Assembly: GCF_000419765.1 (NCBI RefSeq)
Contig: NZ_ATTQ01000001.1
Coordinates: 115-64,114, forward strand
Length of the DNA stretch: 64,000 nt
DNA from: Rhizobium mongolense USDA 1844
Lineage (GTDB): Bacteria > Pseudomonadota > Alphaproteobacteria > Rhizobiales > Rhizobiaceae
Direction of reading: 5' to 3'
The translations under genes and the position numbers were made by a program. How positions within the stretch are numbered: position 1 is the stretch's first letter; the number at the start of each line of letters is the position of its first letter. The notes under the pieces are model-generated. The model did not search any database. It was given only the letters and a program-made list of their open reading frames with translations, and was not told where the DNA came from. Below are positions 25,848 through 34,213 of the stretch, piece by piece.

Positions 25848-26669
25848 TTGGTCGAACCTATTTCGCAGGAGCAATTCTCGGCGCTGAAGCGGAACGCCGT
25901 TCTTTCGAATGGGGTCCGGCTTGCCTATGTCGAGATCGGCGACCCTGACGGCGTGCCGATCCTTCTGCTCCACGGATTTACCGACAGCGCCAGAAGTTGG
26001 AGCCTCGCCGCACCATATCTCGCGACAGGCTTTCGCGTGGTTGCGCCGGACCTGCGCGGCCACGGGCATTCTGACAGACCTGAGGGCTGCTACACGATAC
26101 CCGAGATGGCAACTGATGTCCGGTTCCTCATAGAGGCGCTGGGGCTTGTGCCGACCCACGTGGTCGGCCATTCGCTTGGTGGGCGGCTTGCGCAAGCGGT
26201 CGCTGAGCGCTGGCCTCGTCTCGTTGGCAAAATCGTTCTCATATCGACCTCAGCCGCGCTGCGCGAACGTCAGGGGTGGTTGTGGGAAAACATCCAGATG
26301 CTCCGCGATCCGATCGATCCAGAATGCGCATTCATACGGGAATGGTGTCGTGGAAAAACTCCGGTCGACGAGAATTTTCTTGCCCATGCTCGACGCGAAA
26401 CCGCCGCGTTGCCGTCACGTATCTGGCATTCGATTTATTACGAGCAGCTTGCCTATGACCCGTCGCCACTTCTCCGGGATATTTCCGCGCCGACCCTCAT
26501 CCTGCGAGGTGAGGAGGATATGATCGCGACTAAGGCACATCAGGCCCAGATGCTTGAAGCGATCGCCGGCGCGGAGCTCATTTCTCTTCCCGGCCACGGC
26601 CACAACCTCCACTGGGAAGACCCTGAAAAAGTGGCCGGCTTAGTTCGGACTTTTCTGGAACGCCCATGA
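25848..26669 (+). CDS. Alpha/beta-fold hydrolase
   Basis: A 273-residue cytoplasmic alpha/beta hydrolase. Markers: ILLLHGFTDSARSW (HG oxyanion), DLRGHGHSDRP, nucleophile elbow VVGHSLGGRL (Ser about 109), acid in LILRGEEDMIA and His in LPGHGHNLHWEDP (about 256). This layout fits esterases, haloperoxidase-like and lactonase-like enzymes. The start is a TTG with TGAGGGTGAAC before it. It follows the exported SDR after 78 bases and may be in its transcript. Confidence 0.88.
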   Translation: MVEPISQEQFSALKRNAVLSNGVRLAYVEIGDPDGVPILLLHGFTDSARSWSLAAPYLATGFRVVAPDLRGHGHSDRPEGCYTIPEMATDVRFLIEALGLVPTHVVGHSLGGRLAQAVAERWPRLVGKIVLISTSAALRERQGWLWENIQMLRDPIDPECAFIREWCRGKTPVDENFLAHARRETAALPSRIWHSIYYEQLAYDPSPLLRDISAPTLILRGEEDMIATKAHQAQMLEAIAGAELISLPGHGHNLHWEDPEKVAGLVRTFLERP

Positions 26670-26970
26670 TAGGCCGGAACTGAGTTGCATCGAGACCCAT
26701 GTGACGGATTCCCTCGGGCACCTCAATCCGCACGCAAGCTGTGTCAGAGGAACGATCTCCCGACCTAAGCTCCATTTCTAGGTGCTGTTCCTGGCCTATC
26801 CACCATCCGGAGTCGGCCCGGACATAACGCTCGTCATCAGCCGCGGAACCGGCCATATCCTTCGAATATGGCAGCAGCGCATTGCGGGCAGCACCTGATT
26901 CGCATCGGCGCGAAAGAGGCCGGGTGCGAGGACGCACCGGCCTCTTTCGATGGCGAAATGGCAGAGGCCT
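26670..26970. other. Convergent intergenic region
   Basis: Lies between the convergent hydrolases. A minus-strand frame (MAGSAADDERYVRADSGWW, from about 26865 down to 26578) has protein-like composition but overlaps the end of the plus-strand hydrolase and lacks a ribosome-binding site. No clear terminator is seen. Confidence 0.3.
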
Positions 26971-27738
26971 CTATCGCGCGGCTTCTTCGATCAACTCGGC
27001 GACGACTTGCGGCTTCGAGGTCATCACGACATGGGAAGCGCCTTTGACCACGACGGTGTGCTTGGAGCCTGCCCGCTCCGCCATGAAGCCTAGCGCCTTT
27101 GCCGGGATATTCTTGTCACCATCGCCATAGATGAACCATGAAGGCAAGGTTTTCCAGGCGGGCTCGCCGGATTTCTCGGTCAGTGCCGCCTCGGCGATCG
27201 GGCGCTGTCCCGCCGCCATAAGGGCGGCTTGTTCCGACGGTACGTCGTGTGCAAACTGCTGGTGGAACTTTGCCTTGTCGATGTAAAGGTCTACGCCGCC
27301 ATCGGGCAGTTTGACGGGGGGCGCGAGCGCTTCGCCAAGGGTGCCACCCGGAAATTTACCAGCCAGGTCCGCTGCCGCTTCTCCAGCTTCCGGGGCGAAA
27401 GCTGCGACATAGACGAGCGACTTGACGTTCTCATGACCCCTTGCCGCGTTCGAGATCACTTGCCCTCCATAGGAGTGGCCGACGAGGACGACGGGGCCTT
27501 CGATACTGGTCACGAGGTTTGAGACATATGCGGCATCACTCGAAACACTGCGCAGTGGGTTGGCCGCGGCGACGACCGAATAGCCGTCTTTTTCGAGAAT
27601 TTGGATGACGCCGTTCCAGCTCGAAGAGTCGGCGAATGCGCCATGCACGAGGACGACGGTGGGCTTGGCCGACTGTGCGGCAGCATTACCTGCGAAAAGA
27701 GCACCAATAAGGGCGACGGCGGTAGCAAACTTGGACAT
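26971..27738 (-). CDS. Exported alpha/beta hydrolase (paralogue of 20355-21134)
   Basis: A 255-residue hydrolase with a Sec signal peptide (residues 1-21, ending GNAAAQS). It has VVLVHGAFADSSSW, the nucleophile elbow VGHSYGGQV (Ser about 95), SLVYVAAFAPEAGE, an acid in IYGDGDKN and late KGASHVVM (His). These resemble the family annotated as alpha/beta fold hydrolases near OhrR-type regulators. It is divergent from an OhrR-like MarR gene, with an inverted repeat between them, so organic hydroperoxide or oxidant induction is likely. Confidence 0.9.
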   Translation of the reverse strand: MSKFATAVALIGALFAGNAAAQSAKPTVVLVHGAFADSSSWNGVIQILEKDGYSVVAAANPLRSVSSDAAYVSNLVTSIEGPVVLVGHSYGGQVISNAARGHENVKSLVYVAAFAPEAGEAAADLAGKFPGGTLGEALAPPVKLPDGGVDLYIDKAKFHQQFAHDVPSEQAALMAAGQRPIAEAALTEKSGEPAWKTLPSWFIYGDGDKNIPAKALGFMAERAGSKHTVVVKGASHVVMTSKPQVVAELIEEAAR

Positions 27739-27870
27739 GTCATTTCCTTTCTAGCGTTGGTGGTTTCAGGCCCCCCGGAATGGCTCGGCCGTTTTTAAGT
27801 GATGTTCGGCTTTTTGGGCGAACACGTTGGCACCGAAGTTGGCGAAGCAGCATCCCGTATATGAATTTCG

Positions 27871-27885
27871 TACAATTAATTTGTG
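27871..27885. promoter_or_regulatory. OhrR/MarR-type operator candidate
   Basis: TACAATTAATTTGTG is an AT-rich inverted repeat (TACAA ... TTGTG) close to the known OhrR box form TACAATT-AATTGTA. It sits in the divergent interval between the hydrolase and the MarR gene. A further related sequence, GCGCACAAAATATT, lies at about 27940. Confidence 0.55.
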
Positions 27886-27973
27886 CACAATATAAATAGA
27901 CGAGCTTGGTTTTGCAGTCAATAGCTTGCAAACAGATCGCGCACAAAATATTATCAGAAGGAAGGAGGATGCC

Positions 27974-28432
27974 ATGAACGCCAACGCAGCCGATACTGAA
28001 CGGGACCTCCCTGACATCGGTAAAATGCTATGCTTTTCCATCTATTCGGCGGGCCACGCCTTCAACCAGCTCTATCGGCCCCTGCTTGCCGATTTTGGTC
28101 TTACCTACCCTCAGTATCTGGTTTTGGTTTCGCTCTGGAGCCGCGACGGACGCACCGTCAAGGAACTCGGAGAGGCTTTGTTCCTGGACTCCAGTACCTT
28201 GACGCCCTTGCTGAAGCGACTGGAGTCTGCGGGTCTTGTCACTCGCACACGCAATCGGCAGGACGAGCGCCAGGTGCTTCTTAACCTCACGGCTGAGGGT
28301 CAAGCGCTTAAGGTTCGTACCGCGCCAGTTTCGAAGTGCATCAGCGAGGTTGTGGGGATTGATGCCGAGACAGCGCAAAAGATTAAGGTCGCAATCGAAG
28401 CTATTCGCGACGCAATCTACAAGAGGGCGTAG
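27974..28432 (+). CDS. MarR-family regulator, OhrR-like
   Basis: A 152-residue winged-helix repressor. The N-terminal block MLCFSIYSAGHAFNQLYRPL has the reactive cysteine position of OhrR (Cys about 17), and FGLTYPQYLVLVSLW has the tyrosine it contacts. The recognition helix is in LDSSTLTPLLKRLESAGLVT and the wing in RNRQDERQVLLNLT. OhrR senses organic peroxides through that Cys. GGAGGATGCC before ATG 27974 fixes the start. Unlike classical loci there is no ohr gene; the divergent exported hydrolase is the evident target. Confidence 0.88.
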   Translation: MNANAADTERDLPDIGKMLCFSIYSAGHAFNQLYRPLLADFGLTYPQYLVLVSLWSRDGRTVKELGEALFLDSSTLTPLLKRLESAGLVTRTRNRQDERQVLLNLTAEGQALKVRTAPVSKCISEVVGIDAETAQKIKVAIEAIRDAIYKRA

Positions 28433-28780
28433 AATGAGCCAAATCGCATGGAACGATGCCGATTGGAAGTGAAGAAGCGCTAGGGCGCTCCGAGCCGGGC
28501 CGCAATCGCGCTGATCGGCGCGATAAAAAGCAAAGGCTCCTGCCTACCATATGAACTTTGTTTGCGTCTCCAGACGGCATTTGACCGCGAAGCTGGCTTT
28601 GGTGGATACCGCACTTTTCCATATGCCGGCGGGATCGCATCATCATCTGAATGAAGGCCGATTCCGGACACTTTCTTTTCATTTGACGCTCCCTAGTTGT
28701 TATCTTGCTAACCAAAGCGAAACCTGATTGAAAAAATTACCTCCAGCATGTTAGCAATGACTCAACAGCCTGAGGTGGGA
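28433..28780. other. Intergenic region before the GGDEF-EAL gene
   Basis: No supported gene. Minus-strand frames at 28401-28715 lack start signals. The AT-rich stretch at 28690-28745 is the likely promoter region of the downstream gene. Confidence 0.35.
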
Positions 28781-30430
28781 ATGAAAGATTCTAATGTGGC
28801 TGCGTTTATGAACGGTCAAGCTGATGAATTTGTTTCTTATTATGGGAATAGCCTAAGACTGGTAAAATGCTCTGCAAAGGTGGCGCAGGCCTACAGAATC
28901 GTAGCCGCCGCAGATGCGACTCTTTGGCAGGTGTATCCAGAGCTGTTGACCCCCGACCGCAAATCGCGTGTCGAGGCCGTGCTTGCCGGCGGTATTCCGT
29001 GCAACATTGCGATTGAACCTGGCGCGTCCAACGAGGGGCGCAATCTTCTCCTTTTCAGCACAGAACGGGGACTCGGCGTCATCGAGACGCGAAACGAGAC
29101 GGCTCGTTCGAAGGCGCCGAATGCAGATGCAGATCGAGCTTTGCTTCTTCATCAGGCGAGGCATGACGCATTGACGGGACTGGCCAACCGTCGCCAGTTC
29201 AGCAGCGACCTTCAGGCGAATCTCCTGATGCTTGCCGGGTACAAGCTTGCATTGATGCAGATCGATCTCGATGACTTCAAGCCGGTCAACGACACCCTTG
29301 GTCATGGCGCCGGCGACGTCGTGCTCAAGATGACGGCGGAACGGATCCAAGCCGTTCTTCGCGACGGTGAGACCGCCTACAGGCTCGCAGGCGATGAATT
29401 TGCCGTCATTCAATCCTGTGACGACCAGCCCGCTGAAGCAGAGCGTCTGGCCGAATCCTTGGTCCGGGCGTTCAAAGATCCGTTTACCATCGACGGAATC
29501 AGTGTGTTTGTGGGCGCAAGCGTAGGAATTGCCATTGCCCCGATTGACGGCAACGACGGCGAACAATTGATGAAGGCCGCCGACATTGCGCTCTACGCGG
29601 CCAAGAATGACGGACGCGGCCGCGCGAGAACGTTCAACCGCTCGATGATGATTATGCTGGAACAGCGTGAGATGCTGAGGCGCAGCTTACGTGTTGCCCT
29701 CCAAGAACAACAGTTCTTCATTGAGTATCAGCCGCTCGTCGAGATTGCGGACGGGATCATAGGCTTCGAGGCCCTCCTGCGCTGGCGTCACCCTTATGCT
29801 GGCGTTGTTCCGCCGAGTCTTTTCATTCCCATGGCCGAAGCCGACGGCCTGATGGGCGATATTGGAGCGTGGGTACTCGAACAGGCTTGCCGTGAGGCGT
29901 CGACCTGGCCCTCGCATTTTATTGTGTCGGTCAATCTTTCTCCGGCGGAATTCCTGCGCGCCGGCTTCACCGACCGAATAACCCGGATCCTCGACGAGGT
30001 CGGGTTCCCGGCCGATAGGCTGGAGCTCGAAATAACCGAAACGGTCTTGCTCGAGCGCACGACCAACAACCTCGATACGCTCCACACCCTTGAGGTCTTG
30101 GGCACCCGGATCGCGCTCGACGACTTTGGCACTCGCTATTCGTCGCTGAGCTACTTACAGAGCTTCCCGTTCGACACGATCAAGATCGACAAGCACTTCA
30201 TCAATGATGTCGAGACGAACCCGAAGAGCCAGACGATCGTTCGCTTCATCATCGGCCTTGCGCATGGATTGGGGATGCGGGTTACGGCAGAAGGCGTCGA
30301 GACAGCCGGTCAAGCGGGTTGGCTTAGCAGAAAAAAATGCGACCGACTGCAAGGAAACCTCTTGGGCGCCCCGATGTCTGCCGATGCGATTGGCGATTTT
30401 CTGCGTCAATCGTCGTTCGAGATGCTTTAA
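28781..30430 (+). CDS. Diguanylate cyclase/phosphodiesterase (GGDEF-EAL)
   Basis: A protein of about 549 residues with three parts: an N-terminal PAS-like sensing region (about 1-105, LRLVKCSAKVAQAYRIVAAA), a GGDEF domain (130-290: HDALTGLANRRQF, DLDDFKPVNDTLGHGAGD, signature AGDEF) and an EAL domain (305-545: FEALLRWRHP, NLSPAEF, ELEITETVLLE, IALDDFGTRYSSLSYL, KIDKHFI). The AGDEF form is generally competent, and EAL metal and catalytic residues (E in EALLR, DDFG, KID) are kept, so both activities are possible. ATG 28781 follows GAGGTGGGA; ATG 28748 has no such site. It makes or breaks c-di-GMP; no partner gene is adjacent. Confidence 0.92.
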   Translation: MKDSNVAAFMNGQADEFVSYYGNSLRLVKCSAKVAQAYRIVAAADATLWQVYPELLTPDRKSRVEAVLAGGIPCNIAIEPGASNEGRNLLLFSTERGLGVIETRNETARSKAPNADADRALLLHQARHDALTGLANRRQFSSDLQANLLMLAGYKLALMQIDLDDFKPVNDTLGHGAGDVVLKMTAERIQAVLRDGETAYRLAGDEFAVIQSCDDQPAEAERLAESLVRAFKDPFTIDGISVFVGASVGIAIAPIDGNDGEQLMKAADIALYAAKNDGRGRARTFNRSMMIMLEQREMLRRSLRVALQEQQFFIEYQPLVEIADGIIGFEALLRWRHPYAGVVPPSLFIPMAEADGLMGDIGAWVLEQACREASTWPSHFIVSVNLSPAEFLRAGFTDRITRILDEVGFPADRLELEITETVLLERTTNNLDTLHTLEVLGTRIALDDFGTRYSSLSYLQSFPFDTIKIDKHFINDVETNPKSQTIVRFIIGLAHGLGMRVTAEGVETAGQAGWLSRKKCDRLQGNLLGAPMSADAIGDFLRQSSFEML

Positions 30431-30691
30431 GCTCTACCAAGCTCGCTCCCGCCCGGCAGGTGCGTCCTTCGACGTCAAATGACGCACAGGCGACGCGCGC
30501 ACCTTTTGATCGTCAAGCGGCAAAGCCGCGAGACAGCGGAAGATGCGGCGATATCCGCGCCATCCGGCGCGTGCCCGCAGCAACAGCTCCCATCAGGACC
30601 TCTTTTGACGGAGCCCCTGAATTACATATTGATCAAAATTTAGACCGCGCTCGACAAGCGCCGCCCACTGGCGTGACGATCGCAGTTTTTG

Positions 30692-31471
30692 TCAATCGCG
30701 GATTTCTATCCAAACTGGCGCGTGATCACTCGCGTGCGGTAGCGATCGGACAGACTTGTCGACGCCCGCAGCTACCAGATCGTCGGCCAACGATGCGCTT
30801 AGCAGGAAGTGATCGATGCGAAGGCCGGCGTCGCGAGCGAACGCGTTCCGAAAATATTTCCAGAATGTGTAGATGCGTTGATCAGGATAGAGATGCCGGA
30901 TCGCATCGGTCCAGCCCTGCGAAACAAGATCAGCGTAGGCCGCCCTCACCTCGGGCCGGAACAAAGCGTCGTCTCGCCATCGCTCAGGGGCGTAAACGTC
31001 GATATCGGTCGGCATGACGTTGAAATCACCTATCAGCGCGCTTGGAACATTCAGTTCCAGAAGCTCGGCAGCGTAGCTTTTAAGGCGCTCGAACCAGCGA
31101 AGCTTATAGTCGAATTTCGGGCCTGGCGCCGGATTGCCGTTGGGAAGATAGATGCACCCGATGATGATGCCGTCGATGACCGCTTCAATATACCGGCTTT
31201 GCGTGTCGTCAGGATCGCCGGGCAGTCCACGCCTGGTTTTTACAGGCTCTTTTCCTTTGGCCAGGATGGCGACACCGTTCCAGCTTTTCTGGCCATGCCA
31301 GATGGCGCCATATCCCGCCTTCTCAAGCGCCCGGTGTGGGAACTTCTCGTCAGGCGTTTTCAGCTCCTGGAGACATGCAACCTCCGGCGAGGCTTCCTTC
31401 AGCCAACGCAGGAGAACATCGAGCCGGCCATTTATGCCGTTGACGTTGAAGGTGGCGATTTTCACGGCCAA
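30692..31471 (-). CDS. xthA: Exodeoxyribonuclease III (AP endonuclease)
   Basis: A 259-residue exonuclease III of the EEP superfamily. Motifs: IATFNVNGINGRL at the N-terminus, ACLQELKTPDEKFP with the metal-binding Glu (about 36), WNGVAILAK, GCIYLPNGNPAPGPKFDYKL, the catalytic LIGDFNVMP (Asp/Asn pair about 147-149), and SDHAPVWIEI with the final Asp-His. It cleaves DNA at abasic sites and removes 3' blocks in repair. A rhizobial chromosome usually holds another copy. The gene overlaps the small gene upstream of it by 10 bases, so the two are cotranscribed. Confidence 0.95.
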   Translation of the reverse strand: MAVKIATFNVNGINGRLDVLLRWLKEASPEVACLQELKTPDEKFPHRALEKAGYGAIWHGQKSWNGVAILAKGKEPVKTRRGLPGDPDDTQSRYIEAVIDGIIIGCIYLPNGNPAPGPKFDYKLRWFERLKSYAAELLELNVPSALIGDFNVMPTDIDVYAPERWRDDALFRPEVRAAYADLVSQGWTDAIRHLYPDQRIYTFWKYFRNAFARDAGLRIDHFLLSASLADDLVAAGVDKSVRSLPHASDHAPVWIEIRD

Positions 31472-31653
31472 TCAGAGCTCGGTGCGGCGGTTGCGCGGTC
31501 ACATTCGCCGGCCTTTGCCTCGTCCTTCGCCTTGTGACTGCAATCGGAGGAAAGCAAGCCGCCGTCGTCGACGCTCCCCGCAAACTGTCCCTTCTCATTG
31601 CGTCGAGCGTAGCGTTCCTCGGCGTTGCCATCGGTGAGCTTGCGCTTGATCAT
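31462..31653 (-). CDS. Small hypothetical protein coupled to exonuclease III
   Basis: A 63-residue, charged protein (MIKRKLTDGNAEERYARRNE at the start, KAKDEAKAGECDRATAA later) without membrane segments. AGGAGG lies 10 bases before the ATG. Its end overlaps the start of the exonuclease III gene by 10 bases. No domain is recognised. The motif RYARRNEKGQF recalls short rhizobial proteins that occur near DNA-repair genes; that is recollection, not a search. Confidence 0.6.
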   Translation of the reverse strand: MIKRKLTDGNAEERYARRNEKGQFAGSVDDGGLLSSDCSHKAKDEAKAGECDRATAAPSSDWP

Positions 31654-32795
31654 GTCATTTCATCCTCCTGGCTGCAGCACTATTCACAACGCATGTCGAG
31701 ACAATAAGATGCATTGAATCAAAGGCATGTTCTTGGCTTGGAAAGCGCGATACCAAGTGCCGCCGTTGCGGGGCTTTTTGTGTTAAGATATCCAGCTCTC
31801 TGGAATCGGTGCTGCCTTCCCAACGGGAACCGTTGAATGCCCGAACGTTGCTTAATGGAATCCGGCAGGTCAAGATGTTCACCCCTTGTAGGCGGCTGTG
31901 CCCCTCCTCCATACCCACAATCGGCTAGCGCAGGAACTATCGTTTTTGTCGTGCGTTCATTTTCCGGACGTAGTCGCTAACGTCCCTCTTCGTCCCACTC
32001 GCCCGCATTAGCGGGCCCTTTTTTGTGCACCATACGAGATAGCTTCAAGCCTTAAAGATTGAGTGGGGGGTGATCGTTCGTCGTGCTTCCACAAATATTG
32101 CGCTTGGCCGCCTGGATGGGGCCGAAGCATCGCTTGCGGTCGGATCGCGGGAGAATTCCAAGCGCCACGGGCACCTTCCTGCGCCGTTCGTGACCAGGTT
32201 GCGTCCGCGAAGGTGACGTCCTTTCAATTGGGCTAATGCCGATGAGGAGCGTGCCATCACCCACCGGATCCGTGCCCTTGTGTACAACGCTTACGCAAGA
32301 GAGCGTACGAAGTCGTTAGAGGGGCAAGGCGGGTATTTGTGAAGCTGCAAAAAATGTGGGGACAATTACCCAAAAGAGGTAATTCGATTTGGCGGTTCTC
32401 ATGTTAGAAAAAACTAACGCGGCAGTTGTATTTGGTCGTCGCGAGTTGGGCGGGTCGCATCGGCGGATGCGGCCTGTCTCGTTTTCAGCCCACCTTCGGG
32501 CCGGCTGATGTCCACAAGCGTCGCAATCAACTCCTCCAGCTACGGAACTGCTCAGCCGTTTTCCACCGCAGGTGGATCGCACATCGAGGCCCCGCCGCAC
32601 CAAGCAATGAAAGCTTGCGCCTCGGCCACGATTGCGGGTGGCTCTCGCCGCGGGGAGCCGATCGTGATGTGGAAATCGGATTGGCCGAACTTCATCGGGG
32701 CACGTGCTCACAGTGTTAACGACGTTGAGGAATCGTGACTCGACTCATCCCTGACCCCAATGGTTCTATTTGAGAACAGGCTGGGGAGTTGGTCG
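31654..32795. other. Long stretch without recognised genes
   Basis: About 1.1 kb with no supported gene. It contains one good intrinsic terminator at 32001-32024. Several frames (32045-32287, 32316-32719) lack start signals and resemble no known protein. The stretch 31740-31790 has a GC hairpin followed by CTTTTTGTG. Confidence 0.4.
32001..32024 (+). terminator. Intrinsic terminator with no upstream gene
   Basis: GCCCGC-atta-GCGGGC (32001-32016) followed by CCTTTTTTG is a textbook rho-independent terminator on the plus strand. No open frame ends just before it, so it may end a small RNA or a lost gene. Confidence 0.7.
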
Positions 32796-32924
32796 ATGGG
32801 ATATGAGTGGGATGACGCCCGCGAGCGCCGGGCTTACGCTATCAAGGTCGTCTCGATAGTGCTGGCGTCAGCAGTGACGGCAGGAGTTCCAACTTGGATC
32901 GTTGCAAAAGCCATGGGGCTTTGA
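32796..32924 (+). CDS. Possible 42-residue membrane peptide
   Basis: A short frame MGYEWDDARERRAYAIKVVS continuing into IVLASAVTAGVPTWIVAKAMG, giving a charged head and one membrane helix (residues 17-38). GGGGAG lies 7 bases before the ATG. Not recognised, but the layout is typical of real small membrane proteins. Confidence 0.4.
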   Translation: MGYEWDDARERRAYAIKVVSIVLASAVTAGVPTWIVAKAMGL

Positions 32925-32944
32925 AAGCGTCGCGATCAGTGTCC

Positions 32945-33247
32945 TCAAACGGGAACTTTGACCGTCTTGACCTCGACCAGCCGGCGGACGACGAGCTTGC
33001 CAAAATCCGCACCATTGGGATGATGCACGTGCAGGTGCATATAATCGCGGCGATTACAGCGCTCGCACCGGAACTTGCTCACCAGGCGGTCAAGGCTCAT
33101 ATTGTCGCGGAACTGCAGAATATCGCGCGGCTTATAACAACGCGTCGCGTTGCAGTACTGGCAGGTGATCATCAGGAGCTGCCCGGCATGTGCAGCGTCC
33201 GCTAGCGTCCATCGAGATAGCTTTTGCATGTAGTTCATTTCGGGCAT
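32945..33247 (-). CDS. Small zinc-ribbon-like hypothetical protein
   Basis: A 100-residue protein with two CxxC pairs (CQYCNATRCYKPRDILQF at about 29-46 and KFRCERCNRRDYMHLHVHHP at about 58-77), which should form a zinc ribbon, plus a His cluster. The C-terminus is KLVVRRLVEVKTVKVPV. It starts 3 bases after the stop of the 33251-33445 gene, so they form an operon that begins at the SOS box at 33892. A DNA or RNA-binding role is possible; no family name is known to me. Confidence 0.7.
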   Translation of the reverse strand: MPEMNYMQKLSRWTLADAAHAGQLLMITCQYCNATRCYKPRDILQFRDNMSLDRLVSKFRCERCNRRDYMHLHVHHPNGADFGKLVVRRLVEVKTVKVPV

Positions 33248-33250
33248 GGA

Positions 33251-33445
33251 TTAGTCCCGGTCGAAACTCGGGCGCCAGCCGCGCACCAAGCCACGGCTCA
33301 AGGCGCTTTCTGCCAATGCGAGCTGCAGCCGCAAGTGATGATTATCGGCCAGCAACGTCGCCGTCGTCGCCTTGGGGTCGTCGTCGTGAAGCGCGAGGGC
33401 CGCTTCAACCTCATGGTCGATGTCTTCCTTCCGGCCAGTCAGCAT
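33251..33445 (-). CDS. Small helical hypothetical protein in SOS cassette
   Basis: A 64-residue protein, MLTGRKEDIDHEVEAALALH at the start and HLRLQLALAESALSRGL later, mostly helical and probably a short coiled coil. Its ATG overlaps the stop of the frame-restored upstream gene (TGATG at 33445), a translational coupling. The gene behind starts 3 bases after its stop. Function unknown. Confidence 0.65.
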   Translation of the reverse strand: MLTGRKEDIDHEVEAALALHDDDPKATTATLLADNHHLRLQLALAESALSRGLVRGWRPSFDRD

Positions 33446-33887
33446 CAGAGAACCCAGCCATCAGTCTGCGCGATCCGAAAGACCTTATCGATAGCAAGTT
33501 CCACATCGTTCTCGCACGGGAACCACACCGGCTTGCTGGTGATGTCCTCGCCTTCGAATATCGTCCTGAATACTCCCACGCCCGCTCGCTGTCCGGGTCG
33601 AGGGCGATCTCAAAATAACCTACAGGGCCGCCTGAAGCCGCGTCGTAGGCGCAGGCAGTCATGAGGCGAATGCGTTGGAAGCCTAGCCGAGGTGGCAGTT
33701 CAGCAATCAAGTTGGGATGAGCCTCGCTAACCGTCATTGGTCCAGCCGGGGTCCAATACGTGCCTTGATCGTCATCGTCAGCGTCAATCTCGACCGCCTC
33801 TTGCGAAAGGACGCGGCCTATCGTTCGGATGTAGGAGCATATCCGTTCTCCGGTTTCAAAAGGTATGGCGATGGCGGCCGCAACGCC
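33445..33887 (-). pseudogene. First gene of SOS cassette, frameshifted and without start codon
   Basis: The minus-strand frame from 33887 reads GVAAAIAIPFETGERI, SYIRTIGRVLSQEAVEIDA, then MTVSEAHPNLIAELPPRLGF and PVGYFEIALDPDSERAWEY. At about 33575 a one-base shift is needed to reach RTIFEGEDITSKPVWFPCEN and DVELAIDKVFRIAQTDGWVL, whose stop overlaps the next ATG. No ATG, GTG or TTG exists upstream of the Met at 33737, although 50 protein-like codons precede it. Either the gene has lost its start and frame, or both are sequence errors. Family unknown. Confidence 0.6.
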
Positions 33888-33891
33888 TTAT

Positions 33892-33906
33892 GTTCTTATT
33901 ATGTTC
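33892..33906. promoter_or_regulatory. SOS (LexA) box, alphaproteobacterial type
   Basis: GTTCTTATTATGTTC matches GTTC-N7-GTTC exactly (GAAC-N7-GAAC on the minus strand). It lies 5 bases upstream of the open frame of the minus-strand three-gene cassette (32945-33887), the likely regulon member. Confidence 0.75.
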
Positions 33907-33988
33907 TCGTGAAATGAGAGTCAAGACATGGGAATCGTCCAGATTGCCGTTTTCGCGGGAATAGAGCCAATGCCCTGCGCCATCGCAT

Positions 33989-34213
33989 TCAAGCGCGCGT
34001 ACAAGGGGGACGTCGCTGTGGTGGTCGCGGATGATCGTCGTTGCTTCGATCGATATTGACCGTCAGAACGAGGTCCCACATGTCGCGCATGTCGACATTG
34101 TCGAGGTCGATAGGCTTGCTCCTGATGAAGTTTCGGCCGGTTTCATCGATCTGCCGGACGATTTCGTGGATGTCCTCCAAAAGGCTCTCGTAGAAAAATG
34201 CGGCAGACGCCAC
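33989..34213 (-). CDS. Small acidic hypothetical protein
   Basis: A 74-residue frame starting with GTG (ASAAFFYESLLEDIHEIVRQ) and continuing FIRSKPIDLDNVDMRDMWDL. Composition and hydrophobic spacing look genuine. The Pro/Arg-rich end (RPPQRRPPCTRA) looks like read-through after a frame shift. No ribosome-binding site before the GTG. Not recognised. Confidence 0.4.
   Translation of the reverse strand: MASAAFFYESLLEDIHEIVRQIDETGRNFIRSKPIDLDNVDMRDMWDLVLTVNIDRSNDDHPRPPQRRPPCTRA

Noticed and set aside
29391..29405. Degenerate GGDEF (AGDEF) as evidence of an inactive cyclase
   Set aside because: AGDEF is a common functional variant, so inactivity cannot be inferred.
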